A stretch of 64,000 nucleotides of DNA from Prorocentrum cordatum. Its lineage: Eukaryota > Sar > Dinophyceae > Prorocentrales > Prorocentraceae. Each line of letters opens with the position of its first letter. Within the stretch, counting starts at the first letter, position 1. Below, piece after piece: positions 1 through 11,332 of this stretch. Location of the stretch: the NCBI GenBank assembly GCA_963575745.1, contig CAUYUJ010020738.1, positions 143,014 through 207,013 on the forward strand. The letters run 5' to 3'. A program made the position numbers and the translations under genes. Below the pieces are notes generated by a model. The model was not told the origin of the DNA and did no database searches. It saw only the letters and a list, made by a program, of their open reading frames with translations.

Positions 1-149
1 TGGCTAAATATTGTTTCCAAGATGCTTCAGAATGCCAAAAGATCGCCCCAAGACGGGTTCAAATGGCTTTGGGGTCTCCAGACGACGCCCTCAACAGGCC
101 GCAATCTTCCCCAAACCTAAATGTAATCGGTGTTGTTTGACCTTTCGCC

Positions 150-960
150 CTGTCGATTCCGGGAAGCCTCGAGAAGGTTCCAAGATGGCCCAAGGCCCAG
201 GGGGGCTCCAAGACAGCTCCAAGAGCGCCCTAAGAGCCTAAGAGGGCCCCAAGAGGCGAGCATAGGGGCTCTTGAGGCGCAGGGCGAATTACCCCCCTGG
301 GTGACCAACGCGCATTTTGAAGACCGCGTTGGCTTTCAAGGACGTTTGCTTTTCGAAGGTAACTTTGGGGAGCTGTTGGACCAAGAGGGCTCCGAGATGG
401 CCCCGCGCGATTCAAAATTGCATCGGGGATGGCGCGATATTGCCTCCAAGAGACCCTGCCGCTCCACGACGGGTGCAAGTGGCCTTGGGGCTTCGCCAGG
501 GCGCCCCCGAGATGCCCAAATCCTTCCCAAACCTTGAGCCAATCAGTGAGTTTGGCTCTTTTGCAAGCTCGCTTCCGATAGCCCATGCTTCAAGATAGCT
601 CCAAGAGGGCCCAGAGGAGGACCAAGAGGGGCCCAAGAGGCCTCCGAGACAGCCCCAGGAGCGCACCCGAGTGCCCCAAGAGGCGATCTTAGGAACTGTA
701 GACGGGCAGCGCTAACTGACCCCCCCCCCCATCTTTGATCAGCGCACAGACAGTGATAACGCATTCGCACAGGTTTTGTTTGCGTTGAGCTTGTCGGGGG
801 CCTCTGCGGGAGCCCTTTGGCGCAATAGGGCTCCAAGGTGACCCCAGATGCTTTAATGCAGCTGCAAATGCGACATCCACTCGCGATGCCCCACGACCAT
901 CACATTTTGGACACCCCCAGGAGGCCCCGCCCAAGGGGCCCTCAGAGGCCCCCCAGACCC
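150..960 (-). repeat. Degenerate GC-rich minisatellite, family 1 (copy 1)
   Basis: Loose tandem units of about 15 bp; read on the minus strand they resemble GGCCNTCTTGGGG. The same family recurs in the opposite orientation near 8.08-8.44, 22.46-22.92, 31.23-31.33 and 52.54-52.94 kb. Density falls after 700, with a last cluster at 880-960. Open frames crossing it are composition artefacts. Confidence 0.75.
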
Positions 961-990
961 CCTTAGGCGACAATTGAATTTTCCGCCGGC

Positions 991-1228
991 CGAGGGCGCA
1001 ACCTATGGCACAACCGCCAGGCGACAGCTTTATGTTCGGCCAGCCGGGGGCGCGATCTATGGCGCAACAGTTAGGCGACATCTGTATTATCGTTGATCGA
1101 GGGCGCAACCTATGGCGCAATCCGTCGGAGGCCGTTGTAGTCTCGACGACCGATGGCGCACCCTGTGCCGCAACCAAGAGGAAGCTGTCTTTTTCTCGGC
1201 GGTCGAGGGCGCAACCTATGGCGCAACG
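991..1228. repeat. Tandem repeat, about 53 bp period
   Basis: The block GAGGGCGCAACCTATGGCGC starts near 991, 1047 (degenerate), 1099 and 1204, at spacings of about 53 bp or twice that. Spacer sequence between the blocks diverges. Confidence 0.7.
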
Positions 1229-1394
1229 CAAGGCCGAACCAACAGTGATTGTGCAATGGGTTCATGTTGATGTGTACGGGGGCATATGTTCGGTGCCGCC
1301 CTCACGATACAACACACGCAATGCACTTGTTCAGATGTGTGTATGTGTTGCGCTCGATAGTGTCCTTTCCACGTGTCAACGTTGCAACGCGTGC

Positions 1395-1615
1395 GGGTCT
1401 ATGTATCTACACTTCTATATGTGTACATATATGCGTTCGTGTGATGTATGTATGTATACATATATATATGTGTATGTGCGTGTGTCTATTCGTGTTTATA
1501 GTTATGTGTATGTGCGTGTATACCCATGCATGCGACTTTACATATTGTATATGCGTGTATATGTGTATGTACATGTGTGCATGTATGTGTATATGCGTGT
1601 TTACCCATGTGCATG
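1395..1615. repeat. TG/TA-rich degenerate microsatellite
   Basis: Alternating purine-pyrimidine sequence of TATG, TGTG and TATA words, potentially Z-DNA forming. Cys/Tyr-rich open frames across it are by-products of the repeat. Confidence 0.75.
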
Positions 1616-1619
1616 GTAG

Positions 1620-2256
1620 AACCCGCGCGGCGCAGTCAACATGGTGCCATGGGCTAAATTATCCTTTTGATAAAATGTAACATCATATTATGTTGCGCCA
1701 TGAAGAATGCAGCGTGGACAATGGGCGGGGGGGTGGGCTCATGCATGGACACGACGCAGTCGCTGATGAGGAACATGGGAACATGGCAGTTTCCATTGAT
1801 CGAGACGATCGCGCTCGCAGGCCACTCCCGGTGTTTTATCGCGCACGTCAGGGACATTCTTGATTTGCCCATCGCATAGAGCGCACGCATGCTCCGCATG
1901 CGCCGCCACGGGCATTTATTGCACATCACGAGTATCGAGGCAATTAAGGAGTCAATGGTAGATTCAGGGATAATCCGGTACTCTGGCAAACTTAGTGGAT
2001 TATGCAGGGCACCTGATTACGGACTTCCTAGGTTGATACCTGCGAGGCGTGATTTCCCTGCTGCAAATAGCGAGCACATCCCTCACTGGCTTCGCCAGAG
2101 GAGGGATGGGGGGTTCCACCTGCCAAAAGTTATCAGAGCCCGGGCACTGCCCCTTCAGGACGAGGACCTCCGACTCATGGAACTTGGCCTTCTGCAGTTA
2201 CTCCATCTCTTTGGGAGGTCGCGACGACTCACAATGCGAATTGGCAGTGCATTGCA
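1620..2256. other. Unassigned sequence
   Basis: The longest minus-strand frame (1654-1989, 111 codons) has no domain I recognise. I see no repeat or RNA gene here. Confidence 0.4.
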
Positions 2257-2284
2257 CTTTTTTTTTTTTTTTTTTTTTGTTTTC

Positions 2285-2336
<52 letters not shown>
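2257..2336. repeat. Poly-T tract followed by (TC)n microsatellite
   Basis: About 21 consecutive T at 2258-2278, then roughly 25 TC dinucleotides to 2336. It could be an old retroposition tail, but no flanking duplication was found. Confidence 0.9.
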
Positions 2337-2338
<2 letters not shown>

Positions 2339-2339
2339 C

Positions 2340-3320
2340 TTGGGGCGCGTTGTGGCCCGCCTACGATGTCGCATCTGTCGCGACGGCGCTCTTGTGACGA
2401 CAGGAGAAGCACGTTTTAATGACATGTCTCGCATTGTGCAGCTGGCGTCAATTGAAGATGCTACTCGACATGGTCGGCACATTGGTTGGGCACTTGTATT
2501 GTCTCAAGAGTGGACTGTATATGAGGTGGTTGTCTCACCGAGTTCGATCATAACGTGGATATTTTCGGATGAAGAAATAACAGTTGTCGGTCAGGGTCGG
2601 ATATCCGAGGAAGATACGAATCGCACTATGCAGAAGCCGTGGGCCGATGATGGAAGATCCACATGTCAAAATTTCCACTCTGCGAGGGATGGTTGTGGAC
2701 GTTGCCTCCAATGCCTAACTCAAGTTCAACATCAACACAATGTTCGAAATACTACCTGGCGGCACCTGGTAGAGATGCATTCGATTGGTGGTGCTGCCCA
2801 ACTATGCCCAGCAGAAGGTCGGGGCCAATGGGAAGACCAACAGGAGACAATAGTTATTACCATCCCGTCGATTCAAGTGCTAACGGACAACTTGAGACGA
2901 GTTAGCGACGTTTCTATGTCGAATAGAGAATGAGACATCGATTTCCGGGCGATTGCTGGACTCCATCAACGGCCCAGCCGTTCTGATGGAATAATCGCAT
3001 CTCGCGAAGAAAGCGCGGAGACATCGAAGGGCGTTGCAGACGCCAACATTGCCCAGCGTCACAAGGTGAACACTCCGATAAGATCGTTGCCTTTCTGGCT
3101 TGATTTAGTCTCCATATCGGGTTGCATGTCCTATGCGAAACGCAATGTAGAAGGACATGGCCGGCAGGAAATTATCAAAATTGCGGTGCAATTCATCCTT
3201 GATTATTTGCCTTCATCAGCGGTCTCGGCGCCTTTGACACTGACGCGACCCACGAGGCGCTGCGCGAATTGTCTGCACTTGTAGACAGAATATGGGCCGA
3301 ACCCATTAACCGAATCCCCA
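2340..3320. other. Unassigned sequence
   Basis: Plus-strand frames remain open for 100-200 codons, with plausible composition but frame changes near 2933 and 3290. It may be the decayed upstream part of the hypothetical frame at 3322. No domain recognised. Confidence 0.3.
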
Positions 3321-3321
3321 C

Positions 3322-4452
3322 TTGTGGGCGATGGGGGCGAATCTTGTTGGCCGTGCGAGCGGTTATTTATTTATGGCAGAGGGGCTTCATGCTGCATTTC
3401 CAGGATACGAAGTACAACGAACCTCAACTGATACGGACATTGCCCGTCAAGCACTGCGTGGCGCATATTCTCTGGACTGTCGGATTAGGTCCGCGATTGA
3501 ATCGCTCGATCTGCTCCGCGAGGGGCCGATGGCACAGGAAGTGAAGTTTCGGGCACTGTCGAGCAACATTGCACAAGGATTCCGAATGCAATCGTTTTCG
3601 TGCAAACGTCTACTGACATCCGTTTCAATGCCAGGGTCTGAGCGTCAAGCAGTCGCATTGGTTTCTTCAGCACCGACAATGCTATTGACCTTGCCAATTG
3701 TTTCGAACAACCAAGGGAGGATAGCTTCTCAGCTGACTCCCCCACGGCGACTCCACAGCCCGCCGCAGACCCTGCGGCTACGCTCGTGGAAGCCAAAGCC
3801 CCGAGCGGCTCCGCCGGTCTGGGGCCGAGGGTTCAGCTACGTCCTCGACCATCGTCGAGACCGAGGACAATTTGGACAGAGAGGCGCGCCTATAAGCCTG
3901 CCCCTTATAATCCTGCGCCCGCCGGCTCAGCCGCGTCGGGCAGCGATGCTGGCTGGATTGATGCAGGTCGGGTCCGTGCATGGGCTGATGAACCCTTTGC
4001 ATGAGTGGGCGGCCGCGCGAGCGATGGCGGCCGGGGCCCAACGCAGGGCCGCGCGGGCAAGAACGACAGTGGAGAAACTCAAGGATAAGATGCCCATGTG
4101 GCTCGCCATCAGCACGTCGCGCATAGTACCAGACCTTGGCAATTATTTAAGTAGCGTGAATGATTACAACGACAAATTTAATCGCGATCGCGCCTTGTCG
4201 GAGCCACCGCGACCACCTGCGCCGAAGGCGAGGGCGGCGGGCAAGGGCCGGGGCAAGGACAAGTCAGACAGCTGGAATTCAAGCAGACGAAGAGACAGAT
4301 TCGATGGTCGTCAAGGAAGCCAGTACCAGTGGAACTGGCGCAACAGTAATGACTGGGATGATTCTCGAAGCTGCAGAGACGATTGGCAGAGGCAACTAAG
4401 TGCAAGAAGGACCTGGACGATTTCGTCGATGCCGGTCCGACGCCCGTCATGA
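3322..4452 (+). CDS. Hypothetical 376-residue frame, possibly a gag remnant
   Basis: I do not recognise this frame. The first third is mixed; residues about 230-310 carry an Ala/Arg-rich helical stretch; residues about 295-360 are basic and Arg/Asp/Ser-rich (KGRGKDKSDSW and following), like nucleic-acid-binding tails of retroelement gag proteins. Just before the stop, another frame becomes readable (KLQRRLAEATKC onward) and ends at TGA 4488-4490, suggesting one frameshift near 4370. No zinc knuckle, protease or RT follows. Possible readings are a decayed gag or a host relic. The ATG at 3322 is only the first in frame; nothing decides the true start. Confidence 0.3.
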   Translation: MWAMGANLVGRASGYLFMAEGLHAAFPGYEVQRTSTDTDIARQALRGAYSLDCRIRSAIESLDLLREGPMAQEVKFRALSSNIAQGFRMQSFSCKRLLTSVSMPGSERQAVALVSSAPTMLLTLPIVSNNQGRIASQLTPPRRLHSPPQTLRLRSWKPKPRAAPPVWGRGFSYVLDHRRDRGQFGQRGAPISLPLIILRPPAQPRRAAMLAGLMQVGSVHGLMNPLHEWAAARAMAAGAQRRAARARTTVEKLKDKMPMWLAISTSRIVPDLGNYLSSVNDYNDKFNRDRALSEPPRPPAPKARAAGKGRGKDKSDSWNSSRRRDRFDGRQGSQYQWNWRNSNDWDDSRSCRDDWQRQLSARRTWTISSMPVRRPS

Positions 4453-4499
4453 AGCGGGTGCACCAGGTGTGCATGGGCTTTGTGGTCTGAGCTGACGTA

Positions 4500-5170
4500 A
4501 TACTAGCTCAGGCTAGGTTCGTCGGGTTGCTTCGGTCTTCTGCCCCCTGGTAACCGCAGTCGAGCGGTAAAATGCTTTTGGGGTTTGCTCTTGTGGCTGT
4601 GCGCATGCACAGGCCAGGTGGGTGGGGGGTCGGGGCGACTCTACGCACCCCGCTGCTGGGGGGGTCGATGCACCCTTTCCGCGCCGCCACTCTGCTGCCC
4701 GTCCTGCTCTTTCGCCTTGCACTGATTGTCTCACTTTGTAGTGCTTGTGGCTTGTATGTTACATAATAGCTGTTTGGCTCTAGGGAAACAGAAAAGGAGC
4801 GAGCCTGCGGCGCGCGCGCGTCGGCCGGCGGGCCGGCCCCCCCCCTTCAGGGTTATTTTTTATAGTTTAACTGCATTTTCCTTTCTTCCCATGTTATCGG
4901 CGAAGCCCACTGATCATGAGACATCAACAGAACATCTAGCAGAAAGTATGAATACTCTGGCAGAAGACTGGAACTCCGTGGGGGCCACGATCCGTGTCAG
5001 AGGCGTGCCGAAGTGAGCTACGCCATGAAGCTTCCCTCTGGTGCTCCAGTTGCAGTTGCCTGCGGGGCACGATCCGCGCGAGTGGCATGCCACTATGCGA
5101 ACCTTGTCTCTGGGGACGCAGGTGGAGCTCCCTGCGGGGCGCGATCCCTGTGAGCGCGCGAAGCGCGCGC
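4500..5170. other. Unassigned GC-rich sequence
   Basis: Short frames only. The phrase GTGGAGCTCCCTGCGGGGCG and variants occur twice between 5040 and 5145 (about 65 bp apart), a small tandem duplication. Confidence 0.3.
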
Positions 5171-5177
5171 GTGGTTC

Positions 5178-5206
5178 TGATACATATATATATGTATATA
5201 TAAGTC

Positions 5207-5242
<36 letters not shown>

Positions 5243-5338
5243 AACACAAAACATATAAAAAAACACATATATATATATAAATATAAAAGAACGAGAGAGA
5301 GAGCGATAGAGAGAGAGAGAGAGGGAGCGGGAGAGAGA
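5178..5338. repeat. Compound (TA)n / (GA)n microsatellite
   Basis: TATATA-rich run at 5180-5219, a GA run at 5218-5241, another TA run to 5285, then a second GA run to about 5338. Confidence 0.9.
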
Positions 5339-5339
5339 G

Positions 5340-6900
5340 CCTGCAATGCCGTCCATTCGGCTATCAGTTTGTCACGAGTTGTCTTAGGCGGTCCGCATAT
5401 ATGCAGCAACTGCTGAGTCCGAGCCAGTTTCCCGAATTCCTCGCACACATGATAAGATGTTTGTTGAATCCGTCCCTCCCCAGCACTCCCGTGTTGATGC
5501 GTATTCGTTCTCTCTCCGCTGCGCCGCGCGTCTTCTTTCGCCCCGCCCCTTCTCCCGCCCCTTCATGCCGCTACTGCTGCGCTGCGTGTTGCATGCTGTT
5601 GCCCATCTCGGTACACCCTTGGCACGCATCATGACCCACAAGTCATCATCGCCAGAATCATCCCAACCCCTACTGGGACAGGACAGGGTCCATGCCGATC
5701 TGATCGATATGATTCGGCATCGATTCTGTCGATTTTGTCCAGCTCGACCCGAGTCGATCCCGATATTCTGGCCATCCGCTGAGGTCCGATGTTCGCATGG
5801 CGTTTTTGTGAATATTGGCGCGGTCGGTCCCATTCGATTTCGACTCCGTGCCGACGCGGCCCGATCCGACGCGCATTCTCCGATCCGATCCGATTTCCCG
5901 ATCTGATGTTGACCGCTGTTGCCGAAATTGGTGCGTTCCACTAGGGTGCCGACCACGGCATGTCCACCGTGGTGTTTGACTTTGCGGAACTTTCGACCAG
6001 TGCCGGATTGCTACGGCGTGCTTTACCACAGCGTTTTTTTGAATACGACTGGGACTGAATACGTTGAGAATTTCGAAGCTTTCGGGCGTGTCGTCAGTAA
6101 CATGAGGGGGGCGTCAAGACCGTGTGTTTGCCAGCATCGCAGAATGACAAGATGTGGCATTACATTCGCTTTGGGTTGGCCAGTCGTATCCTCAACGAAT
6201 CGGACTATGAGGAGGAAGACACGGCGATAGCCTCTAATATTGAAGAGGAGAAGGCCGCTCCATATCAATGCCGACCCCTGTGCTATCTAAATGGGGTGCT
6301 GTGTGTGTTGTCGCTATGCGTTATGCGCTCATTGGTTGCAATCGAAGGCAAAATATTTCGCAAGCAGAGGCGCCAGTGACAAGTTAGCGCAGCACGTAAG
6401 GCGGTAAAAGGTGAGCGTTGAGGGTCCGAATATCACTTGCGGAGTATGGGTGGATGTGGCTCTCATGACATGTCCCACTCACGGTATTGGAGTATTATCT
6501 TCTGTTTGCTGCCAGGCGGCATAAGTTTGATGCATCGGTCCCGCATGCCGCAGTTTTTGGACCTTCACTGTTTGACCCTCGGGCTCTACAATAGTATATC
6601 CCACGGTGCGCTTTGAGCCTGTGCAGCCTGGCCCGCGATCACCTGATCGCCGAGCGGTCGCCACGGCCCGCGACGGCTCGCATACCAGCTGATCGGTCTC
6701 CCTCCTGGTTAAACCTCGGGAATAGTTTCTTTCGCGACACCAGAGCCCGCAGAACAATCGGAAGACTTTTGCATGTTGTTGCGCCCCAAACACAGGCATG
6801 CCGTTGCGCTCTAGCCGCATACATCATGCTGCGGCCTAGAACCAGCATCACATTCTACAGAAAGGACCCCTGCTGAGGTACCCTCTTGGGTCGTCCACTC
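5340..6900. other. Unassigned sequence with GATCCGAT-type degenerate repeats
   Basis: Between 5690 and 5910 the words CGATC, GATTC and GATCCGATCC recur irregularly. No frame in this stretch carries a recognisable domain. Confidence 0.35.
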
Positions 6901-6904
6901 ACCC

Positions 6905-7300
6905 GGATTGATTATATTCAGGAAACTGGATGGCCTGGTTTGGGACTTTTCGCTTGGGGCATCCTCGGGCGCCCCACGGCATCCTCGGATATGCCTGGTT
7001 TGGGTCCTGGTTTGGCCTAGTTGGGGGCCAGGTTCGCCTGACGCGTCCATGCAATTTGCTTGCTTTGGCTTGTTTTCGGCATGGGTTCGCTTGATCTGTC
7101 CTCTCAATTGCCTGCTTTGGCTTGGTTTCGGCGGGGTTTTGTTTGAGACGTCCTCACGGTTTCGGTCTGGGTCGGGCGTGTTTTTTTTGCGCTTGAGGCA
7201 TTTTTTGCGATTTGTTTGGTTCCTGATATGTGGTTTCGGTTGGAACGTCGTCATCATTTTTTCGATTCGTGGTGTTTCGGGTTGGGCTGCGCCGACATCG
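6905..7300. repeat. Degenerate GGTTTGGG/GGTTTCGG repeat
   Basis: Phrases such as CTTGGTTTCGGCGGGG and CCTGGTTTGGG recur at loose spacings of about 50-60 bp. The 261-codon minus frame across 6811-7596 is Lys/Pro/Thr-rich because of this and is not called. Confidence 0.45.
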
Positions 7301-7554
7301 TCCTGATACTTGGCCTGGTTTGATATGGTTAGGGCTTCATCTCGCTTGAGAGGTTCTTCACATGTGTCCCGCATCGTCCAGGTTGGGCCTTCTTCTGCCT
7401 GATCTGTCCTCTCGTGCACTTCGGCTTGGCTCCTCCAATCGTCCGCCGCAGCTGAGTTTGACCGCAGCGGCGAGGAGCTCAAACCAGGGTAAAAACAAGA
7501 GACCCCGAACAGCGGCCGCGAAAGGCACTGAGCGCAGCGCCGCTCAGTAGAAAG

Positions 7555-7705
7555 CATGTGCATGCTATGCTGTGTGGTGCAAGTTACCTCGCGCAAGTTT
7601 TGCTGTGTAAGCTATGTGGTGGAAGCGATGCGGCGGAAACTATGCAGCGGAAGCTCAGTGGTGCAAAGTATGCGGCGGAAGATATGTGGTGCAAGTCCAT
7701 CGCCT
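7555..7705. repeat. Short tandem repeat, 14-15 bp unit
   Basis: Units such as GCGGCGGAAACTATG and TGGTGCAAGTATG alternate about eight to ten times with substitutions. Confidence 0.6.
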
Positions 7706-7985
7706 CGCCCTCGCTAAAAAGTGGCTGGCTGCACGCCGCGTTGGCCCGTGGACCGGTGTTAGGAAAATATTTCCTCGAGGTTATCGATAGTCGGCCGTGT
7801 GACAAAGCCAACGAGTTGCACCCACAAGAGAAAAGCAAGTATCGAAGACGCCTACGGCGCATCACCGCCACTCCCTGCCCCTTGGGAAACGCCTCTGTGG
7901 CCGACAGCTGGGCCAGAGCTTGGCCAAGCTATCGGGCCAGTTGTTCCCCGAGTCGTTTGGAAAGACTTCGGGGAACGCGTGGGGG

Positions 7986-8076
7986 AGCAAGAAGAGGAGG
8001 AGGGGGAGGATGAGGAAAAAAGAGGAGGAGGAGGTGGAGGAAGAGGAGGAAGAGGAGGAGGAAGAGGAGGAGGCCT
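7986..8076. repeat. (GGA)n-type purine-rich microsatellite
   Basis: Nearly continuous GAGGAGGA sequence on the plus strand, followed directly by family 1 minisatellite. Confidence 0.85.
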
Positions 8077-8079
8077 CTT

Positions 8080-8440
8080 GGGCGCCTCATGGGGCACTCC
8101 TGGGGCCTCCTGGGAGCTTCCTGGGGGCCTCTTGGAGGGTTTTGGGGGGCATTTGGAGGCTTCTTGGCGGCCTTTTCGGCCGTCTTAGGGCATTCCTGGC
8201 TTGTCTGACGCCGTCGGAAGCCGTCTTGGGGGCCTGTCTGGGTCGTCTTGGGGCCCTCTGGGGGGATATCAGGGGCTCTTAGAGGCCATCTTGGGCATCT
8301 TGGAGGCCTCTTGGGCCGTTTTGGGGCCCTCTTGAGGCCGTCTTGGGAGCCTTTTGGGCCGTCATAGGGGCCAGTTTGGAGGCCTCTTGGGCGATATTGG
8401 GGGCCTCTTGCGCCGGTTTCAGCCGTCGGAATCCCGAGAA
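8080..8440 (+). repeat. Degenerate GC-rich minisatellite, family 1 (copy 2)
   Basis: More than 15 loose units of GGCCGTCTTGGGG/GGCCTCTTGGG type. It abuts the broken 3' end of the copia element at 8451 and may have replaced its RNase H part. Confidence 0.75.
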
Positions 8441-8450
8441 GAAGCACATG

Positions 8451-9155
8451 TTAACATCTTACAAACATCGATTGAAAATCCATGATTTGGGCCTCGTCGT
8501 GCCCTCCTGAAAGACCTCCTGGACGCCTTGTGGGCCGTCTTGGAGGGGCAAACCTCGCCTCGAGGCCCGCCTCGTCCTCGAGATCGGCAAGTTCGGGGCC
8601 AAAAGGAGTGCCAGCAGCAGGAAACGTAGCTGGGTCAGTATCTGTGAGTTGGGCATATAATGTGACACAGGAATCGAAGCATTCAGTCATGTCGTACTCT
8701 ATGACTCTGGTCTGTTTGGGTTCTCTAGGTTGGTACGGCTCTGGCGGCTGGGCCGCTGAGTCCCCCCCCGTTACCTCCTCATCACTCTCGACTGGGACGG
8801 ACGCGTTCATCTTGACTTTAGGAGGTGGCGGGTCCAAAATCGTGGGCAACTCACCTTGCCATTCGAGAAGCTGTGTGGATAGCCGGTGTTCGCATCCCAA
8901 ATATCGTCCGACCGCTGTCGGAGGGTCTATCTCTATACCTTTGGGACAGTTGGGAGATGGGGATTGCAACAGCTTCCATCCTTGGGCTAGCTTGTCGGCA
9001 GGACCGGCCAGCTTGAAATCATCAACGTAGATGATCAGGAAGAGTTTCAATTCTGTGTGAAAATAACAGCCGTTAGCGGTAACATGCCCTTCGCAATGTT
9101 GCTCCCGATGCCCCCCTGAATCAGGGTGTCCGTACAAGATAAAATCAATGGGCAT
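8451..9155 (-). pseudogene. Copia-like reverse transcriptase, catalytic-core fragment
   Basis: Encodes IIYVDDFKLAG, with the YVDD metal-binding motif at 9018-9029, followed by GRYLGCEHR, which matches the downstream beta-strand block of the copia RT family (RVT_2). The remaining 130 residues contain RVIEYDMTECFDSCV, a linker type found before RNase H in dinoflagellate copia elements. The frame stops at 8451 before any RNase H acidic motif. The active-site pair is intact, but the protein is truncated and separated from its N-terminal half by a frameshift near 9155-9212. Confidence 0.85.
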
Positions 9156-9211
9156 ACGGGATTGCGCACATGCGACCAGGACTCAGGCCACCCATCACGG
9201 GGCAAAAACAC

Positions 9212-9655
9212 TCACGTCGGGGTGCCGCCCAACTTTGATTGAGTGTAGGCCTGACGGGCATCAGCTTGTTCAATACTATGGCCTTCAAAGAGCCTGTAGG
9301 TGTCAGCTGCTTTGCTAGCCTGCATTGAAGCACGGCTGCTCGAAAGTTCCTGAAACAAAGCTACGTCTTTATTCTGATCTCTCACGCTGGAACCATCGAA
9401 GACGACCCGACCTTTATATTTACGGTCTTTATGTCCAGCGGCAGCTCGGAATTCTTTTCGACGAGGATCGCGAACAGACGACCAAAGTGGGCAGTCCTTC
9501 CTTTGAGTTCTGCAACGACATCGGCATATTATTTGACGTCTTTCTCGTCCCATGTGCTTATTTCTCGCAAGCGGTCCCATTCTATCCTCAAAGCGGCCTG
9601 GCATCTTGGTTAGCCTGGGCTTCGACTTTGGAAGCCGATCGCGCTGCAGCGGCAT
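9212..9655 (-). pseudogene. Copia-like reverse transcriptase, N-terminal fragment
   Basis: Contains KYKGRVVFDGSSVRDQN, the fingers segment of RVT_2, then EQADARQAYTQSKL, where the Asp of DARQAYTQ (codon 9260-9262) is the first catalytic aspartate, usually written DVKTAFLQG in other copia elements. It is followed by GGTPTW-like sequence and a frame change. Together with the YVDD fragment downstream on the same strand it makes one RT split by indels. The first 60 residues read poorly. Confidence 0.8.
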
Positions 9656-10299
9656 CGATCCGAGTCGTCGCCAATTCTTTCAAACCTTTCTTTTTCTCGG
9701 CCTGGCATTGGAGCCGAGCTATGCTGCAGCGGCGTCCGAGGCGCGCTTCGCCGCGACGCGGCGGCCGCCGGACTCGAGGTCTGGCTTGCCTCTTGTGTCA
9801 CCTCAGAATCCGCATCAGATAATGAACCCCTACCGACTTGGCCGGAGGGGCCCCCATCACGCGCGATTGCACCGCCGCGCCAAGTTTGCTTCCACCAAGC
9901 GCCCTCGTCATCCGAAAGGTAATCGTCTGAGTCTTCTTCTGCGGAGGATTCGGTGGCCACAGCGGCGGCTTGGCCGCCCTGCGCCGCCTGCCTCCGAAAT
10001 CGCTCAACGACCCATGGAGCGGCTCTCCTGGCCTTTGGGTGCGTTGCGAGACAAGCAGCATCCTCCTCAGATAGTGGGCGAGCCGCGGCTGGCTTGGCCA
10101 CCGCGGGCTCAAGTGGAGTCGCCGGATCGCCCACGTCCAAGCCTATATCGCGCAAGAGGGCAAGACAAGGGCCGGGGTCGTCAATACCAAAGAATCCTAT
10201 CTTTACTGCCTTAAACTGCTCAACGGCCTGTCGGCGTTGAGCCTGCTTCATGTTAAACCGGCGTCCAGGACGAATGCCGGGATTGGTGGATTCGGGCAA
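9610..10299 (-). pseudogene. Copia pol linker between integrase and RT
   Basis: A 229-residue frame starting with a PGIRPGRRFNMKQAQRRQA basic segment, then an acidic Ser/Glu/Asp stretch (SSAEEDSDDYLSDDEG) near residues 120-140 and a Ser/Ala-rich tail. Such low-complexity linkers lie between integrase and RT in copia polyproteins. No catalytic motif is seen. Its position between the two domains supports the call more than its sequence does. Confidence 0.5.
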
Positions 10300-10639
10300 T
10301 TTCTGTAGCCATTGGGCACCGTGCTTCGGATCTGGGTCTGTAACCCATACTCGAGTCGCGGGAACGTAGTCAGGATCGTAATAAAGTACAACTCGTATGC
10401 TACATGTTTTTTCGACGACCTGTCAATGGGAGCTCTTGTGTTAGTTCATCTTACGTACGCCGGTCCTCATAGTATCCCACCGTGGCAAGGTTCTGAGTTG
10501 TGCGAGCAAGGAGCCGCCCTTTCCCGGGGACCTTTTCGCGCGGCTTGGCCGCCGAAAAGTGAGATTGTCGATCCAAACGGTACTCAATGCGAGCGAGACC
10601 TAACTTCTGATCTTGATCTTCGTCTGGGCGAGAGTCTCG

Positions 10640-11332
10640 CTATGGGCCCCGACCGTCAATGGCCGCAGGCTCGCCGTCCACGCACGCGCCCCCCGGGCCG
10701 TCGTCATCGTCGGAATCGGCCTCGGAGTCCGGCGGTGGTGCGCCCTCGCCTCCTCGGGGAGGCGGCGGCGTAATCGCGGCGGGATCCTCTGCGCGACGCG
10801 GATGGGCCGATCGCGCTCCAGCCCCCTGCCCCGGGCCGTCTGGAACGGCCGCGGCTTCGCCGGCGGAGGGGATCGTAACGGAGCGCACTTCAGTCATCGC
10901 CTTCTCGCACGCTTTCCTCATTGGAAACTGGGGCGACTGGTCATCAGCAGTGCCATCTAGGATGTTGCTGTAGACTTGATCGGACTTCTCAATGGTGGGC
11001 CGCTTGCCTTCGGGCGCGCGCCCTGATTCCATGTTAAATCCTTCTAGCTGTCTAAGCGGCGCAACATAGCTCTCTGGACCAAGCGCGCCCCCCGCATTGT
11101 GTGCATACCCCAGGTATAACCCAGGAATCATTGCACCGCCAGTCTTGGCGATCCGAAATCTCGATTCTGGCGGGGGCCCATGGCGTAGAAGAGACCCGAA
11201 GGGAAGAAGCGGTGCCTCAAACTGGCGTCCAAAACGACGCCCCCATTTAGACTTCCCTTCCTCAGGGGCCCTGAGACTTCCCTTCCTCAGGGGCCCTGGC
11301 GCTGCAGCAGAAACAAACATATCTGACGGCAT
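10640..11332 (-). pseudogene. Copia integrase C-terminal region and linker
   Basis: Residues about 65-115 (GAMIPGLYLGYAHNAGG, then GPESYVAPLRQLEGF) resemble the C-terminal part of copia integrases, where a conserved Gly/Tyr segment follows the core. After residue 150 it becomes Pro/Ala/Asp-rich linker. It overlaps the integrase core frame by about 45 bp in another frame, so one indel separates the two. Confidence 0.55.
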
